The notes beneath the pieces were generated by a model. The model searched no databases and was not told the DNA's origin. It saw only the letters and a program-made list of their open reading frames with translations. From the NCBI RefSeq assembly GCF_040183065.1, contig NC_091121.1:40107287-40171286 (forward strand): DNA of 64,000 nucleotides. The letters run 5' to 3'. Shown piece by piece: positions 10,866 to 22,365 of this stretch (positions are counted from its first letter, which is position 1; the number at the start of each line of letters is the position of its first letter). The stretch comes from Periplaneta americana. Lineage: Eukaryota; Arthropoda; Insecta; Blattodea; Blattidae. The position numbers and the translations under genes were made by a program.

Positions 10866-11077
10866 CTCTACCCGACACCAATCCAACTTTTCCCTCTATA
10901 TCCACAGACCTCAAAGTGGGCTGACAACCGTCAAGCAACCAACATGGAGAGCACACTAACTCTGTGTGACTTAAATTGTGGTTTTCTGTTACATACAGTG
11001 ACGTGTATTATGCAAATCAAGCTTTCAGGTGTAACTCCCTGTAAAGTTAATTTGAATAATTTCGAGGGAAAAATTGT
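10866..11077. repeat. spacer between tRNA-like units
   Basis: Its distal end (TGCAAATCAAGCTTTCAGGTG at 11011-11031 onward) is repeated inverted at 11316-11336. Part of a 284-bp tandem period with the flanking tRNA-like units. No open frame of note. Confidence 0.6.
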
Positions 11078-11149
11078 TCCGGGGCCGGGTATCGAACCCG
11101 GGACCTTTGGTTAAGCCTACCAATTTCTTCCAACCGAGCTACCCGGGAA
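11078..11149 (-). tRNA. tRNA-like unit 2, degenerate
   Basis: Same orientation and flanks as unit 1, with an intact T-arm and acceptor but a damaged anticodon stem and D-stem. It forms the left arm of the 11011-11336 inverted repeat. Confidence 0.45.
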
Positions 11150-11197
11150 CTCTACCCTCTATATAGAGGGAAAAGTTGGATCGGTGTCGGGTAGAGT

Positions 11198-11270
11198 TCC
11201 CGGGTAGCTCAGTTAGGAGAACGTTGGTACGTTTAACCAAAGGTCCCGGGTTCGATACCCGGGCCCGGGA
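11198..11270 (+). tRNA. tRNA-like unit 3, inverted copy
   Basis: Opposite orientation. The acceptor TCCCGGG/CCCGGGA and anticodon stem TTGGT/ACCAA pair perfectly and the T-arm is intact. The D-stem has one mismatch and one extra G sits before the 3' acceptor strand. The loop ACGTTTA again gives GTT without U33. An AT-rich TATATA lies about 40 bp upstream (11158-11163). Confidence 0.5.
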
Positions 11271-11339
11271 CAATTTTTCCCTCGAAATTATTCAAATTAA
11301 CTTTACAGGGAGTTACACCTGAAAGCTTGATTTGCAAAA

Positions 11340-11990
11340 CTTTGATGTTTATGTCTGTCAGTATATTAACCTTTAATTTGCTAATGTGATAATTACCTAA
11401 GTCAATAAGTTAGTTTGACTTAAAATTTGATGTGTAGGCTAAGATAATCAACATATTAAGTTAAAATGGTCATACCAACTAATTATGATGGGCTGTACTT
11501 CATTCAAATAGATTATTTCCTCACAAAATTATATAAATTGATCATAGGTGAAATTGACGTTTTTGGTTCAAGATCAGTTTTTTTCTCTGTGCCTCATAAA
11601 AGTTGTCTGGAATTCATCGATCTAAAGTTGGGAACCCTAGCTGGATCCTTTAGGAATATGTATAAACGTTTGACTCTCTGTATTAATTTATTTTATTGTT
11701 ACGTTAACATTCCTTGTAGGATTCTATGGACACATACACACTAAACATCGACACATCTTCTAGGCCTCCCATAGCCTGGGGACAACAGGGACCTCCACTG
11801 AGGCATACACATGACAGAATATTAACAAGGAGCGAGATCCTATTGGAATTATACAAGAAATTGTTTACAAAATTAATATTCCCATGATTATCATAAATTA
11901 AAATAATTAGTGCAATTAATTCAAGACACTTTTAACACAAATACAACTGATCTAACTAATTTTAAATAATATTTACATTTATTTTAAGTA
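11340..11990. other. no gene recognised
   Basis: AT-rich. The open frame 11466-11744 (92 codons) has no recognisable domain. Confidence 0.4.
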
Positions 11991-11993
11991 GTA

Positions 11994-12342
11994 TATTACT
12001 AACTAATTTTTAACGCAGAACTGCATGCATTTTATTCTTCACCTGATATAATTAGGAATGTTAAATCCAGACTTTTGAGATGAGCAGGGCATGTAGCACA
12101 TATGGGCGGATCCAGAAATGCATATAGAGTGTTAGTTTGGAGGCTGGAGGGAATAAGACCTTTGTTGAGGCCGAGACGTAGATGGGAGGATAATATTAAA
12201 ATTAATTTGAGGGTGGTGGGATATGATGGTAGAGACTGGATTAATCTTGCTCAGGATAGGGACCGATGGCGGGCTTATGTGAGGGCGGCAATGAACCTCC
12301 GGGTTCCTTAAAAGCCATAAGTAAGTATTACTAATTAATTTT
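11994..12342 (+). mobile_element. 5'-truncated LINE family 1 with TSD
   Basis: Near-identical 17-bp flanks TATTACTAA(C/T)TAATTTT (11994-12010, 12326-12342; one mismatch) bracket a 315-bp insertion. It encodes the family 1 C-terminus (RPRRRWEDNIKINL, RDWINLAQDRDRWRAYVRAA, stop at 12309) and ends in GCCATAAGTAAG, a very short version of the family tail. The duplication shows target-primed retrotransposition with severe 5' truncation. Confidence 0.88.
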
Positions 12343-12437
12343 ACTTATATTTAATTTTCAAATTTAATAAAGACATACGTAATAATTTTCCAAAATTTTA
12401 ACGTTGAGCTGAAAAGAATGAAGTAATGCCCCCTCTG

Positions 12438-12673
12438 ATTTCTTTTCCCCGGCGTAGCTCAGTGGACTAGGACGTTTGCCTGCCGATCTGGAGTTGCGCT
12501 TGGGCTGATTACCTGGTTGGGTTTTTTCCGAGGTTTTCCCCAACCTTTAGATAAATGTCAGGTAATCTATGGCGAATCCTAGGCTTCATATCGCTATCAC
12601 CATTCCCATAGACGGTCAATAAACTCGTAGTTGATACTGCGTCGTTAAATAACCAATTAAAAATATTTCTTTT
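12438..12673 (+). mobile_element. tRNA-derived SINE, family B, with TSD and B-box deletion
   Basis: Direct repeats ATTTCTTTT (12438-12446 and 12665-12673) flank it. The head GGCGTAGCTCAGTGGACTAGG is a clear tRNA A-box region, but the stretch from the anticodon arm jumps from TTGCGCTTGGG to the body, so the B-box seen in the 17.1-kb copy is deleted. The 3' end reads GATACTGCGTCGTTAAATAA. Confidence 0.85.
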
Positions 12674-12906
12674 TTCGACCTGACTTATTAGCAGTGAAGA
12701 GAAGCCCATTCATTAGATTGTAGTTACTGACAAAAATCGTTTATGGAAAAGTGCATAATCAGAACTAATTATTACGACAGTGAGGTCACAGTGAAAACAA
12801 GTGACAAAAGTGACAGTCTACTTGCATTCATTCCTATGTAGAATCTCTTATAAAACTAGTTGATTAAATTTTGAATATCAGAACTTTTAATTCTTGATAA
12901 TCATCT

Positions 12907-13005
12907 GTGAATACCCATTATCTCCTGGCCTAGTTGCCTCATAAGGGGAGCCTTATTGGTATCACTTGTAAGGTTCAGTTCAGACAGTTGACTAAACAAC
13001 AATAC
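12907..13005 (+). repeat. partial copy of SINE-like family D
   Basis: CCCATTATCTCCTGGCCTAG ... GGTATCACTTGTAAGGTTCA ... GTTGACTAAACAACAA matches the 3' third of the copies at 17262 and 50582. Confidence 0.7.
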
Positions 13006-13304
13006 GTAATTACCTGTTAAATTTATAGCAATGTCAGTAAGGATTATCTATCATAATTCCATTCTCAGGGTTGAATTAATAAACGAATCAAATGAAGACA
13101 AACAGGTAGAAGTAATGACATATATTGGAATTGTAAATACGTTATGAAATAGTATATTACAATGCAAGGTTGAGAAATGCTTTTACAAAATCGAGGAAAC
13201 TTCCGAGATTTTGTAATGTACTTCACAAACGTGTATTGTACAACATTTTTTGCATGATATTTTTAAAATAGTAATTGCTGTACAATATATTTTAATAGAA
13301 AATT

Positions 13305-13530
13305 TAGAGCAATATTCCCGGGTTCGATTCCTGGTTGGGGCAAGTTACCAGGTTGAGGTTTTTTCCGGGGTTTTCCCTCAACCCAATATGAGCAAATGCT
13401 GGGTAACTTTCGGTGCTGGACCCCGGATTCATTTCACCGGCATTATCACCTTCATCTCATTCAGACGCTAAATAACCTTAGATGTTGATAAAACGTCGTA
13501 AATTAACCTACTAAAAAATAGAGCAATATT
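13305..13530 (+). mobile_element. SINE family A, 5'-truncated, with 12-bp TSD
   Basis: TAGAGCAATATT occurs at 13305-13316 and 13519-13530. The insert starts exactly at the B-box (CCCGGGTTCGATTCC) and contains the full body and 3' end GATAAAACGTCGTAAATTAA. The A-box is missing although the duplication is intact, so truncation happened at insertion. Confidence 0.9.
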
Positions 13531-13995
13531 AATCCATAATATTCGCAAAAACTGCACTGTAATAGTAACTAAGTAACAATAAGTGCACTGTAATTGGTCA
13601 ATTTCAGTATAGTTTTATGTTATGATGAATGGTTTCCCTAGCAACAGGTTTCTGTGTAGGAATTCTAACTTTACAATAGCTGTAAATACAAAAAAAAAAA
13701 AAACACTATAGTTCAAAAACATTGATACATTGAAGCTTTTCGTTTCGACATATTATTCGTGGGGATATAACGGCGAAAGTTGGCAACACTGACAATTTGC
13801 TTTTATTCATTTCTCTGTCTCGCCTAGAACTCAACTAGTATAAATTATGAACGTATTTTAATAGGGAAACTTTTATTTCTCGAGAAACATCTGTAGGAGA
13901 TTTATGGCCTAGAAGAAGTGGCAACACTGATTATCTGCCATAATTCCATTCTCAGTGTCAAGTGCGCGGATTCTGCAATGTGATATTCTTCACTG

Positions 13996-14002
13996 TATAA
14001 AG
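13996..14002 (+). promoter_or_regulatory. candidate TATA box
   Basis: TATAAAG lies about 30 bp before the start of a GC-richer leader (14030 onward) that has a consensus donor at 14325/14326. Position fits a core promoter; no initiator was proven. Confidence 0.3.
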
Positions 14003-14029
14003 TAAAGGAGATTCGAAGATGAAGGCCTG

Positions 14030-14325
14030 CACAGAGAAGCGGAGGAGTTGTTAGGAGTTGGGTTTGGTGGTCATTGCGGGGAGCCAGACGCAAGGGGCGG
14101 GGGCAGCAGTACAGAGAATGTTGTTGGCTCGGAAAACCCCTGAGGGGCTCTCTTAGTTGTCTGCTTCTAAAGGCTCTTGGTTTGGCCTCGCCTCCTCTTC
14201 GTCTTCGGCAGCAGCAGCAGCGCGCCAGTGCCGCCATTACTTTTAGAAGTCGTGCCTTTAGCTTGGGTTCTTACATACGAATGGATGAAGAAAAGAAACG
14301 AACAGAGCGGAGCCTCTCCTGCAAG
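14030..14325 (+). other. candidate 5' leader exon
   Basis: A GC-rich stretch unlike its surroundings, ending in GCAAG/GTAAGC, a near-perfect splice donor. It holds an upstream open frame starting at 14074. If spliced to the acceptor at 14609 that frame would meet TAA at once, so it would be a uORF of 84 codons rather than the main protein. Evidence is splice signals and composition only. Confidence 0.4.
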
Positions 14326-14609
14326 GTAAGCAAGCAAGACAACGACAACTAGCAGGCAGACTCGACAACGTGCAAGCCAGTATAGCTGTAGTTAACAGTG
14401 GAAGTAGAAGTTACAACGGGCAAGCTCTCTATTTTAACATATAAATAATAAAAAATTATAGCCTACATCCTAGTAAAATTTAGATTTAATCTAAAATTTC
14501 AGTATAGTTAATCTCTTCAAGATAATGTAGCGATGAACCGAGAAACTATCTTCAATTTGACGGCTGTGTGACAGTTATCAACCTGTTTTTTTTCTTTCTT
14601 CTTCCCCAG
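14326..14609 (+). other. candidate 284-bp intron in the leader
   Basis: Begins GTAAGC and ends with a long pyrimidine run TTTTTTTTCTTTCTTCTTCC followed by CCAG. Both ends match metazoan U2 splice signals. The pairing of these sites is inferred. Confidence 0.35.
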
Positions 14610-15503
14610 TAACTTCTTCTGTCAACCGCTCCATCTCCGGTACATGTGAGAAAAGGAATCCAAACGTCAGTGCCATCTTTCAAGATAGTCAACAAGTTTA
14701 GTGCCTAAAGAGTGTTTTTTTTTTTTTCGTTATTTATAAAATATTCTCTCAACTTCGCAATTTGCCATGACATGTGAGTGTCAAAACATGCGCAATATGG
14801 TGCCAATTAAACAAGTGGCGAGTGATATCTTCTGAGCATTGTAACAAGTAAGTACTCCATGCTATTCAGTGCTTTCGTGCAGAGAATTGTGTACAAATCT
14901 ATCTTGTTGAAGCTTGAAATTCGTAATCCAATGTAGTGTAGACGATTACACGTTAGGTCAGTAGTGTTCATATCGCTTTCGTACACACTGGTCACAATAA
15001 AAACTGTATTTCCCGCTTTAAACTGGAGACAGAATATTCGCGCGTGGTTAGTGGCCAAGTTATTCCGTTAACGTTGTGAAGACACTGTTTAATTATATAA
15101 AAACGAACAGTTCAAACTGTGATAAATCCCACTGTGTGAAGATTCTCTTGATGACAGAGTGTTGTGATCTGAAATATATACCTCTTCCTCTTCCACATCC
15201 AAACGAAACGAAGCACGAAGGTACACTAAGTCAAGCGAACTAAACTTGTGAGAAACACCAACCAACCTGAACTTGTTGGTGGAAACGGCGGATATGAACG
15301 AACAGGTTACTCTTATACAGGGAACTAACTAGCTTTAGAGGACACCAAACACTGTGTTGGCTCAAAACCGGTGTTACATGTTAGAGCGAGAACAAACCAG
15401 AGGTCCCGCTGAAGCTGGTTTTAGCCTTCCGCTGCTACCCACCGCCGCAAACTCGCCTCTAGTTCCCAATATAGGTACAGATATACCTGTGTGAGTGCGA
15501 TGT

Positions 15504-15512
15504 TATATAAAG
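15504..15512 (+). promoter_or_regulatory. second candidate TATA box
   Basis: TATATAAAG about 730 bp upstream of the ATG at 16233; it could drive an alternative short-leader transcript. No other support. Confidence 0.2.
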
Positions 15513-16232
15513 ACCTGTAATGTCATGCTTTGTGCTTATATTTGCTAGGTCGGTAGTGAAGAACCAGAAAAGTTAGTAAGGACAGAAGGAAAGAAAAACA
15601 GGACCTCCCCTACATTTAACCTGTCGAGTAATGTACCCTTCCCCTCCCCTCGTCCTCCTCCTCCTACCGTTCCATCCAAAACAGTAGAAAACAGGTTCAT
15701 CATAAGCAGTCTACTCTATACTTTACTACAACTTCTACTACTCCATTCGCTGTTTAGAGTATTTTAAACAGAAGAAGCACCCATTCCGGTTTCTTCACGC
15801 GACCACTTGTATTTATACATCAGTTTACCGACCGAACCGGTCGACTATTTTTCTCTCCCCCGTCGTCATAATAATATCACCACGTGCCATACCTGTTAGT
15901 CAACAAAGCCACTTGAATCATCTTCCCTTATTAACTCCTTAGAATTAATCGGGGGTGTTCCCAGACTCAATAAAAAGGTGTTATTATTATTCCTTCTCCA
16001 CTCCTACTCGCAACATCTGTAAGTAAAATAAACAAGTTAATAGTTAAAGAACTTGCTCTTTCTGGCGATAAGCTAATCAGACAAGCGATTTAATGACCTC
16101 TTTTACTCTCTGGAGAACTTGAATGGATGTACAAAAACTGAATGAACACTCCATAAAGCCGGAAGTGCGTCATTGTAATTTAACAAGCCCGACTCGAAAA
16201 GAGTGATCTGCTTTAGCCTGTTGGATAAGTGA

Positions 16233-16867
16233 ATGAAGAAGGAACAATTAAAAGACATAATGACGAAACGTGGATTGGAAAACCCCGTGGCTGTGCCCCA
16301 AGACAGCCCCCCGTCCCCACCGCCCCCCATGGCGTCCCCTGCACCCACATCGTCTCCTCCACCACACCAAGCGACGAGTCCCCCAATAATGTTGGCCACA
16401 ATGACCCCTGTCAGTGTCATAGGCCTACAAAAAGAATTCGGTGATGAAGATGATGACGACCCAAAACCGGCCCCATTGTATCAGACCCATATCATCACGA
16501 GCAACCATCAGCAAAGCAACCAGCTGAAAGATGAGTTCGGTCCGGAGGAAGAGGAAAATAAGTCCGCAACAATCACGTATGAGGAAAGGGTCCAAGGCTC
16601 ACCGACACAGGCGAGCGATTTGGCCGTCACGACGGCAGACGCGACGCCTCCGACAGACACATTGCCGGAAGTTCATCTCGTGGACCCAGGTACAGGAGCG
16701 ACTGTGGTAGCAACGACGGCCGCAGCTGCAAACAACGCCACGGTTTCTGTGGTGGTCCAACAGCCACAGCTTCTGAATCAGGCCTACCAGCAGCAGGCAG
16801 GGGCGGGAACAACCGTCCTGGTTCTTTCGGAGCTTGTAGAGGACATGTCCCCAGTCATCGGAATAAG
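16233..16867 (+). CDS. first coding exon of an unidentified, probably nuclear regulatory protein (partial)
   Basis: The ATG directly follows an in-frame TGA (16230-16232), so the frame cannot extend upstream. It codes for about 211 residues before AAG/GTAGGA, a plausible donor, at 16867/16868; a stop would follow at once in the intron. The start MKKEQLKDIMTKRGLENP recalls the second helix of a SAP-type motif (LKxxMxxRGL), but is too short to prove one. Then come a Pro/Ser run (about residues 26-50), an acidic patch DEDDDD (70-75), a second acidic stretch (about 104-109), a Thr/Ala-rich stretch and a Gln-rich segment QQPQLLNQAYQQQ. No signal peptide or membrane span. Codons are far more GC-rich than the surrounding DNA, which argues against chance. 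The composition fits the disordered N-terminus of a transcriptional regulator. I do not recognise the family, and downstream exons are not visible here. Confidence 0.6.
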
Positions 16868-16943
16868 GTAGGACAACAAAAAATTATCCTACGAAAGAAT
16901 ATTACAGTATAGGTAGGAGGTGGTGATTTTTCGCAAGAGCAAT

Positions 16944-17217
16944 AAACTGGAAGTTTTATTTTATTTTAGTTGGTTATTTAACGACGCTGTATCAACTACT
17001 AGGTTATTTAGCGTCGATGATATTGGTGATAGCGAGATGATGCCGAGGATTCGCCATAGATTACCTTGCATTCACATTACGGTTGGGGAAAACCTCGGAA
17101 AAAACCCAACCAGGTAATCAGCCCAAGCGGGGATCGAACCCGCGCCCAAACGCAACTTCAGACCGGCAGGCAAGCGCTTTAACCGACTGAGCTACGCCGA
17201 TGGCTTAAACTGGAAGT
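16944..17217 (-). mobile_element. tRNA-derived SINE, family B, full length with TSD
   Basis: AAACTGGAAGT occurs at 16944-16954 and 17207-17217. On the minus strand the head GGCGTAGCTCAGTCGGTTAA (A-box) and GCGGGTTCGATCCC (B-box) are intact, followed by the body and a 3' end GCGTCGTTAAATAACC with a T/A-rich tail. It lies about 90 bp inside the intron that would follow the coding exon ending at 16867. Confidence 0.9.
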
Positions 17218-17261
17218 AGCCTAAATGTAGACTATATCTCCCTTTTAAAGAATTTTGTACC

Positions 17262-17520
17262 TCTGATTGAGATTCTGGCTGATATGTACATCTATTATCA
17301 TCAGGGGCCTACATCTCACTTGACGATATGTGCCAGAGGAAAGACAATTGTTTGTATGCATCTGAAGTCTGATTAGTATAATATGTAACTAATCGGCATT
17401 GTATGCAACGGAGGGGGAAAGGAACTGGCCACCCTACCCCATTATCTCCTGGCCTAGTTGATTCATCCATGGTGAGTTCAGACCTGTCTTCAGAGGGTTG
17501 ACTAAACAACAACAATGAAT
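17262..17520 (+). mobile_element. SINE-like family D
   Basis: Begins CCTCTGATTGAGATTCTGGC and ends GTTGACTAAACAACAACAA. It aligns along its length with 50582-50859, where a target-site duplication proves insertion. I cannot assign the head to a tRNA, 7SL or 5S source. Confidence 0.75.
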
Positions 17521-19511
17521 TCTGAATATGTGATAGAATGCGAAATGCACTCAAAATGCGAAATTTGTATTAAAAAAGATATAAACACAAATCTGACAAT
17601 TTTTTTAAATAAAATATTTCTTATATAAAGTTAAATTCATATTTATATAATAATATTTCTTTCTTTCTTCTGAAAATCTACTATATTGAAATGCAACCTT
17701 CCATAATGAAGGGTTAAGAATTACAAAAAATTGTTTACACGAGGTTTGTAAACTCTTTAACCCAACCATTGCTGGCCAGATATTATGAGTTAATTTTAAA
17801 GGATTATATGAGAGCGAAGCACAGACACAATTTTTCCGGGATGTTTTGTTCAGAGCTATAAATATTTCCATACTCAAATTGTTTAGAATATTCAGAACAA
17901 TAAAGATACGGACTGCGTATAAATGTTGTCTTTAGAGTTCGCCCAAGCTACTCTGCAGTGTATTTGGAGTTCTACTAACAGCGTAAATACTGAAAAAGTT
18001 TTCAACGAATACAATAAAATTTCATTGTGATAGGAGAACACGAATGACAAAACAAAATGTACTATGATTTCTTTCAATGATGTCGCTGATTCAAGAACAT
18101 GATTAACAAGGTAATAAATAATTGACATCTGTGTCAGTATAATTTTAATTTCGCACTGATATCTTCAGGAGACATGGCTTATTTTTCTGTATTAACTTGA
18201 GTCCATGTTATCTTTCAAAATTCTACAAAGCGCTAAATGATGCTAAATGCTACAAAATGCTAAATTTCCAATGTCACATTGCTAAAAATCATCACCCGTA
18301 AGTACAGGATTACTATTTCCATAAACAGTTCCCCATTTTTAATTACTGTTACAGGAGAATAAACATCCTCATTTCTGCTTTCAGGGGAAAAAATTGTCCT
18401 CTGAAGTTAATACTTTTGTTACATTAACATTTTACTTGTAGATGTTAAGTAGATTTGGTCGTTAACAGGGTCAGTTATTGGAATCATATGTTGTTTTTTA
18501 TGTGCTTACATTAAAGATCGTTGTTTGCTGAACAATTTTATATATTCCGAGACTATTTTGTAGGTCTGTTCAATTAATATGCTTATTCAAATCGTGGCGC
18601 TATAATGACTAATAATATAGATTTGACTTTAAACGCAGTTTTCGGAAACCTACATTTTTCCAAGTTACTAGCACACTTTGTAGGAAAACTATTTGAATTA
18701 TAATAATGCTACCCTATGATAAAATTACTCTGACTTATACTTCATTATATGAGAGGAAAAATATATTTTTATTTGTTAAAGATTCAAATATGTCCGAAGA
18801 CCATAATATTTAAAGAAACCCTAATATTTCTGGCAAGAGTGTCTTCTTCTATGTACATGTAAATTTACAGACCTCTGATTAAAATTTCTTTTAAATCTGA
18901 ATTGTAGAAAAAGTGGAAATTGTACCATTGCATGTGCTGTAATTATTAATTAAAACGTAGCCTATTCAATTATTTTTTTAAAGGGGTAAAGCAATGTATT
19001 AGAATTTACGGTACATATTTAAAGACTAGAAAGAGGATAATATAATATATACAACCAAAAAAATCATATAGCCTACTTAACCCTTCAATTGGCAAAACTT
19101 CATTTCTCACACTGATTTATTAAACCGTGTCGGACTGTAAAGAAAACAACTATCGCAGTTGTACAATATTATAGCATTGTGAAATTTTAATTTTCCTACG
19201 AATTTTTTTTCTATTGTTCTATTAAAATTATAGCATATAGCCTAATAACCTATTGTATCCTATAGGATGCTTCGCGAATTTAAGAGTTAAGAGTATTAGA
19301 GCCTAAGCTACGGCAAAAAGAAATGTAGTTTAATTTTCACAACTTTCACATGGCTTAACAAGCTATTCCCGTTAAGTATATGCGATTGATTTAGATTTCT
19401 GGACAGAGCTCCCTGTTGGACATAAAATGTCTGGTCATCCTAATACAGCAGAATCTGGATTATTCGGTTCTAGAACAATGTGGGGATTGATTTACAGAAA
19501 TAACTCCGTAG
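17521..19511. other. no gene recognised
   Basis: AT-rich DNA with chance frames (17605-17877, 17892-18128). A few degenerate TGCTAAA units sit at 18230-18270. Could be intron of the gene starting near 14-16 kb. Confidence 0.4.
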
Positions 19512-19723
19512 GGCAGTGCATAGGGATTTTTAAAAGGAGCCGATTTTGATGTGAAAAGGCCATAATAGCTTATAATAAATCATATTTTAATAAACTGTTT
19601 ATTAATTACAATGCCATTATTTCAAGTGTATGCCTCAGGTATTGTACACTCCATTGAAATATTTCGCTGGTTTTATCCCAAATGAGGGATCAAATCCTCA
19701 AATCTTCCCTATTGTGCACTGCC
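19512..19723. mobile_element. possible small inverted-repeat element
   Basis: GGCAGTGCATAGGGA on the left is mirrored by TCCCTATTGTGCACTGCC on the right. Short, gapped arms; weak. Confidence 0.25.
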
Positions 19724-21426
19724 TTTAAACTCAGATTAGCACGGGCTGAAATATATATTATTGCATTTCCTTATTTTTTCAGCTGTTTCAATGTTAATTT
19801 AATTTAATATATATTTTTTTAAATTGTGATTGAATGCATACTGAATATGACTGTTAAACAAAAACAAAACACATCACAGTAGGCCTATTAATAATAATAA
19901 TACGAAAAAAAGTCACTGAGATGATTGGATGCTGAAGAGGCAACGATAAAACGTACATATTTGATAACATATTCTCTAAAACATGATTTTAAATATAGAT
20001 CACTTCTGTTATCCATCTTCGGCTGCATTTAGACTGCATGGCGGAGATTTTCCTCGTTTTATTACAATAGTTGTCAGCTCTTGAGGACGGCATGAAATAA
20101 AAAGAAGACAATAAATTCAAGAACGTTTAAGAATCAATGTAGATCATATATTTCCTTTTTTATTTTTCATTTAACTTAAGGATATCAATATAGATTTTTG
20201 TATTGACTTTTAAACATTTATTTCTGTGGCCATTACGTCCAAAACAAATTGTGGATATTCATTGAAAGAAGATTTTCTTGAATGGTTTTTCTTATTACAA
20301 AAAATATTTATCTCCACTCACCTTCTCCATGTTTGTAACCGGGCACTATGTTTCGAAAACACACATTTCACCATTTGGTAAATTAAAGAAATGAAGCTGT
20401 AAATTTTACGAAGTTGTTCTTTAGATTCAAATGTGTATTACACACGACACACGTGAACTTTCTTATTAAAAACCGATGTAATAGTGGGGGAAATACCTCG
20501 TCTTGGGGGTTAGCAATTTTTGTTACCGGTATGAACATTGATAGCTACATAGGCTCATTAGAGAAACATTTGGTATTTATTTTTGTAATTAACATTTTCT
20601 ATATCTATAATTTTAATTATATGAGGCATCACAAATCAAGAATATATGTATACACATTTTTGGAAATTAGGAATTGAACCACTTTCAGTACATATCAGTA
20701 AATATGGAATTAATTGGAAAAATGATGTCCTTCGGATTGACGATTCTGAAATTCCAATCAAAGTTAAAATCACAAATCTAGCACAAAAGGAACTTTAATA
20801 ATGCTCTAATGAGATTGTGGCAGTTTCATTATTTAGAAGAACTTTTCGATTATGTTTATAATAAAAATAACATTTCAATTTATAATTATTTACTTTCCTA
20901 TATTATTATACTTCACTTTGAAAACGCTTCTTTTCGCTTTTCTTACACGAACTGTACACTAGATGTTCATTAAAAACATGATATTTATACAGTGCATACA
21001 TTTTATCTTTCCACACTCTCGGGAAGTAGAGTGGAAACGGCAGTGCACGACGCAGCTGCCCACATCCGAGCATGGAATGATAATATTACGCATTATATTA
21101 TCAAAAATACTCTCCACATAACTATGGAACTGCTGTCTAAAAACTTTAGACACAGAAGACGATGAAGAAAATATATCTAATTTATTCATTCATAAGTTGT
21201 TTTTAATTGCTCGTATATTGTAAAATATACGTCTATCTAAATGTTAAGGATTGAATTGACTTGGCAGGTAGAGTAACAGACTCTAGACCGGGTTGAAGAA
21301 TGATTTTTCACATTATAATAACTTTCAAATCTACTCCCGAGTCCACCCACTAAGAGAATAAAATTGAATATAGGATCTTTAACTAGGTGTAATGCGGCGC
21401 ATAATTTTTTTAATTATTCCCCATAT
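19724..21426. other. no gene recognised
   Basis: AT-rich, no supported feature. Frames 20414-20677 and 20959-21189 lack recognisable motifs. Confidence 0.4.
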
Positions 21427-22106
21427 ATACCATGTATATTTCAAACTATAGTACGTAGGGAATTAACATTGCCATAAGAAATCCATGTATAAAAAATTGA
21501 AAGTGGAATTTCTTGTAGCTGGCAATGTATAATAAATTACTAGGTATTGTATAAAAGAAGACTATCTACTGATTATTGTCAACTAAAATTTTGTTTGATG
21601 ACATTGATATTGAAACACTGGATTATTATACTACAGAAAAATATTTAATTTATTCAACTGTATGGAATCAATTCTTTGAGAAAGATAAGAGACTTATTTG
21701 CTGGACTCTTTCCTGATAGAAGAGTTCCATCTCACAATACGATCAGATTGTGTAAATTTAATAATATGGCTAAAATTGTTGTTTATTTATATCTTTGTGA
21801 AAAAAGGTAACCTAATGACAAAAAATTCTTTAAAATGAAATACACTATTGAAATTATAATAGTAACACCATGATATAATTATTTTGAACCACCTAACCTA
21901 AAACTAGGCCTAATAATATGTTGGCAAAGGATCATGTATGATAACTTGGCAATAATCAGTAGATAGTCTTCTTTTCTACAAAGCCCATTTATTTATTACA
22001 CATGGCCAGGTACATGAAATTGCATTTCCAATTTTTTATACATGGATTTCTTATGACCATGTTAATTCCCTATGTACTATAGCCTAGTTTGAAATACACA
22101 CGGTAT
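21427..22106. mobile_element. foldback DNA element with ~170-bp inverted ends
   Basis: Left AGGGAATTAACATTGCCATA ... AGAAGACTATCTACTGATTA is repeated inverted at the right (TAATCAGTAGATAGTCTTCT ... GACCATGTTAATTCCCT). The arms are about 170 bp with small differences; the centre (about 330 bp) is non-coding. Long arms without a transposase indicate a non-autonomous foldback or MITE-type element of unknown superfamily. Confidence 0.8.
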
Positions 22107-22365
22107 TGCGAAGAAAAATGTATAGCATTTTAACAAACAATAGACTAATACGTTTGTATTAGTTCTGAAAATAAACATTTTGTTGCAGCTTGTAGTTCTT
22201 CATACATACACTTTTTTGGGGGAAACAAGAACATACTGTATTATCTGCGTACTGACTACTACTGCATATTGGAATATTGATTTTCGTATTAATCATTTGC
22301 CATTTTGTATTAAATGAAAATAAAACATATTACCGCATTGGATTTTATAACTATATTTTTTATAT

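Larger units (their letters stand above)
11011..11336. repeat. large inverted repeat built from tRNA-like units
   Basis: Left arm 11011-11157 and right arm about 11189-11336 are near-perfect reverse complements for more than 140 bp, separated by about 30 bp with their own small palindrome CTCTATATAGAG. It includes units 2 and 3. Confidence 0.85.

Noticed and set aside
14074..14352. 92-codon frame as a gene product
   Set aside because: It runs across a near-perfect splice donor, is Arg/Gly-rich from GC content, and would stop at once after splicing; more likely leader sequence.
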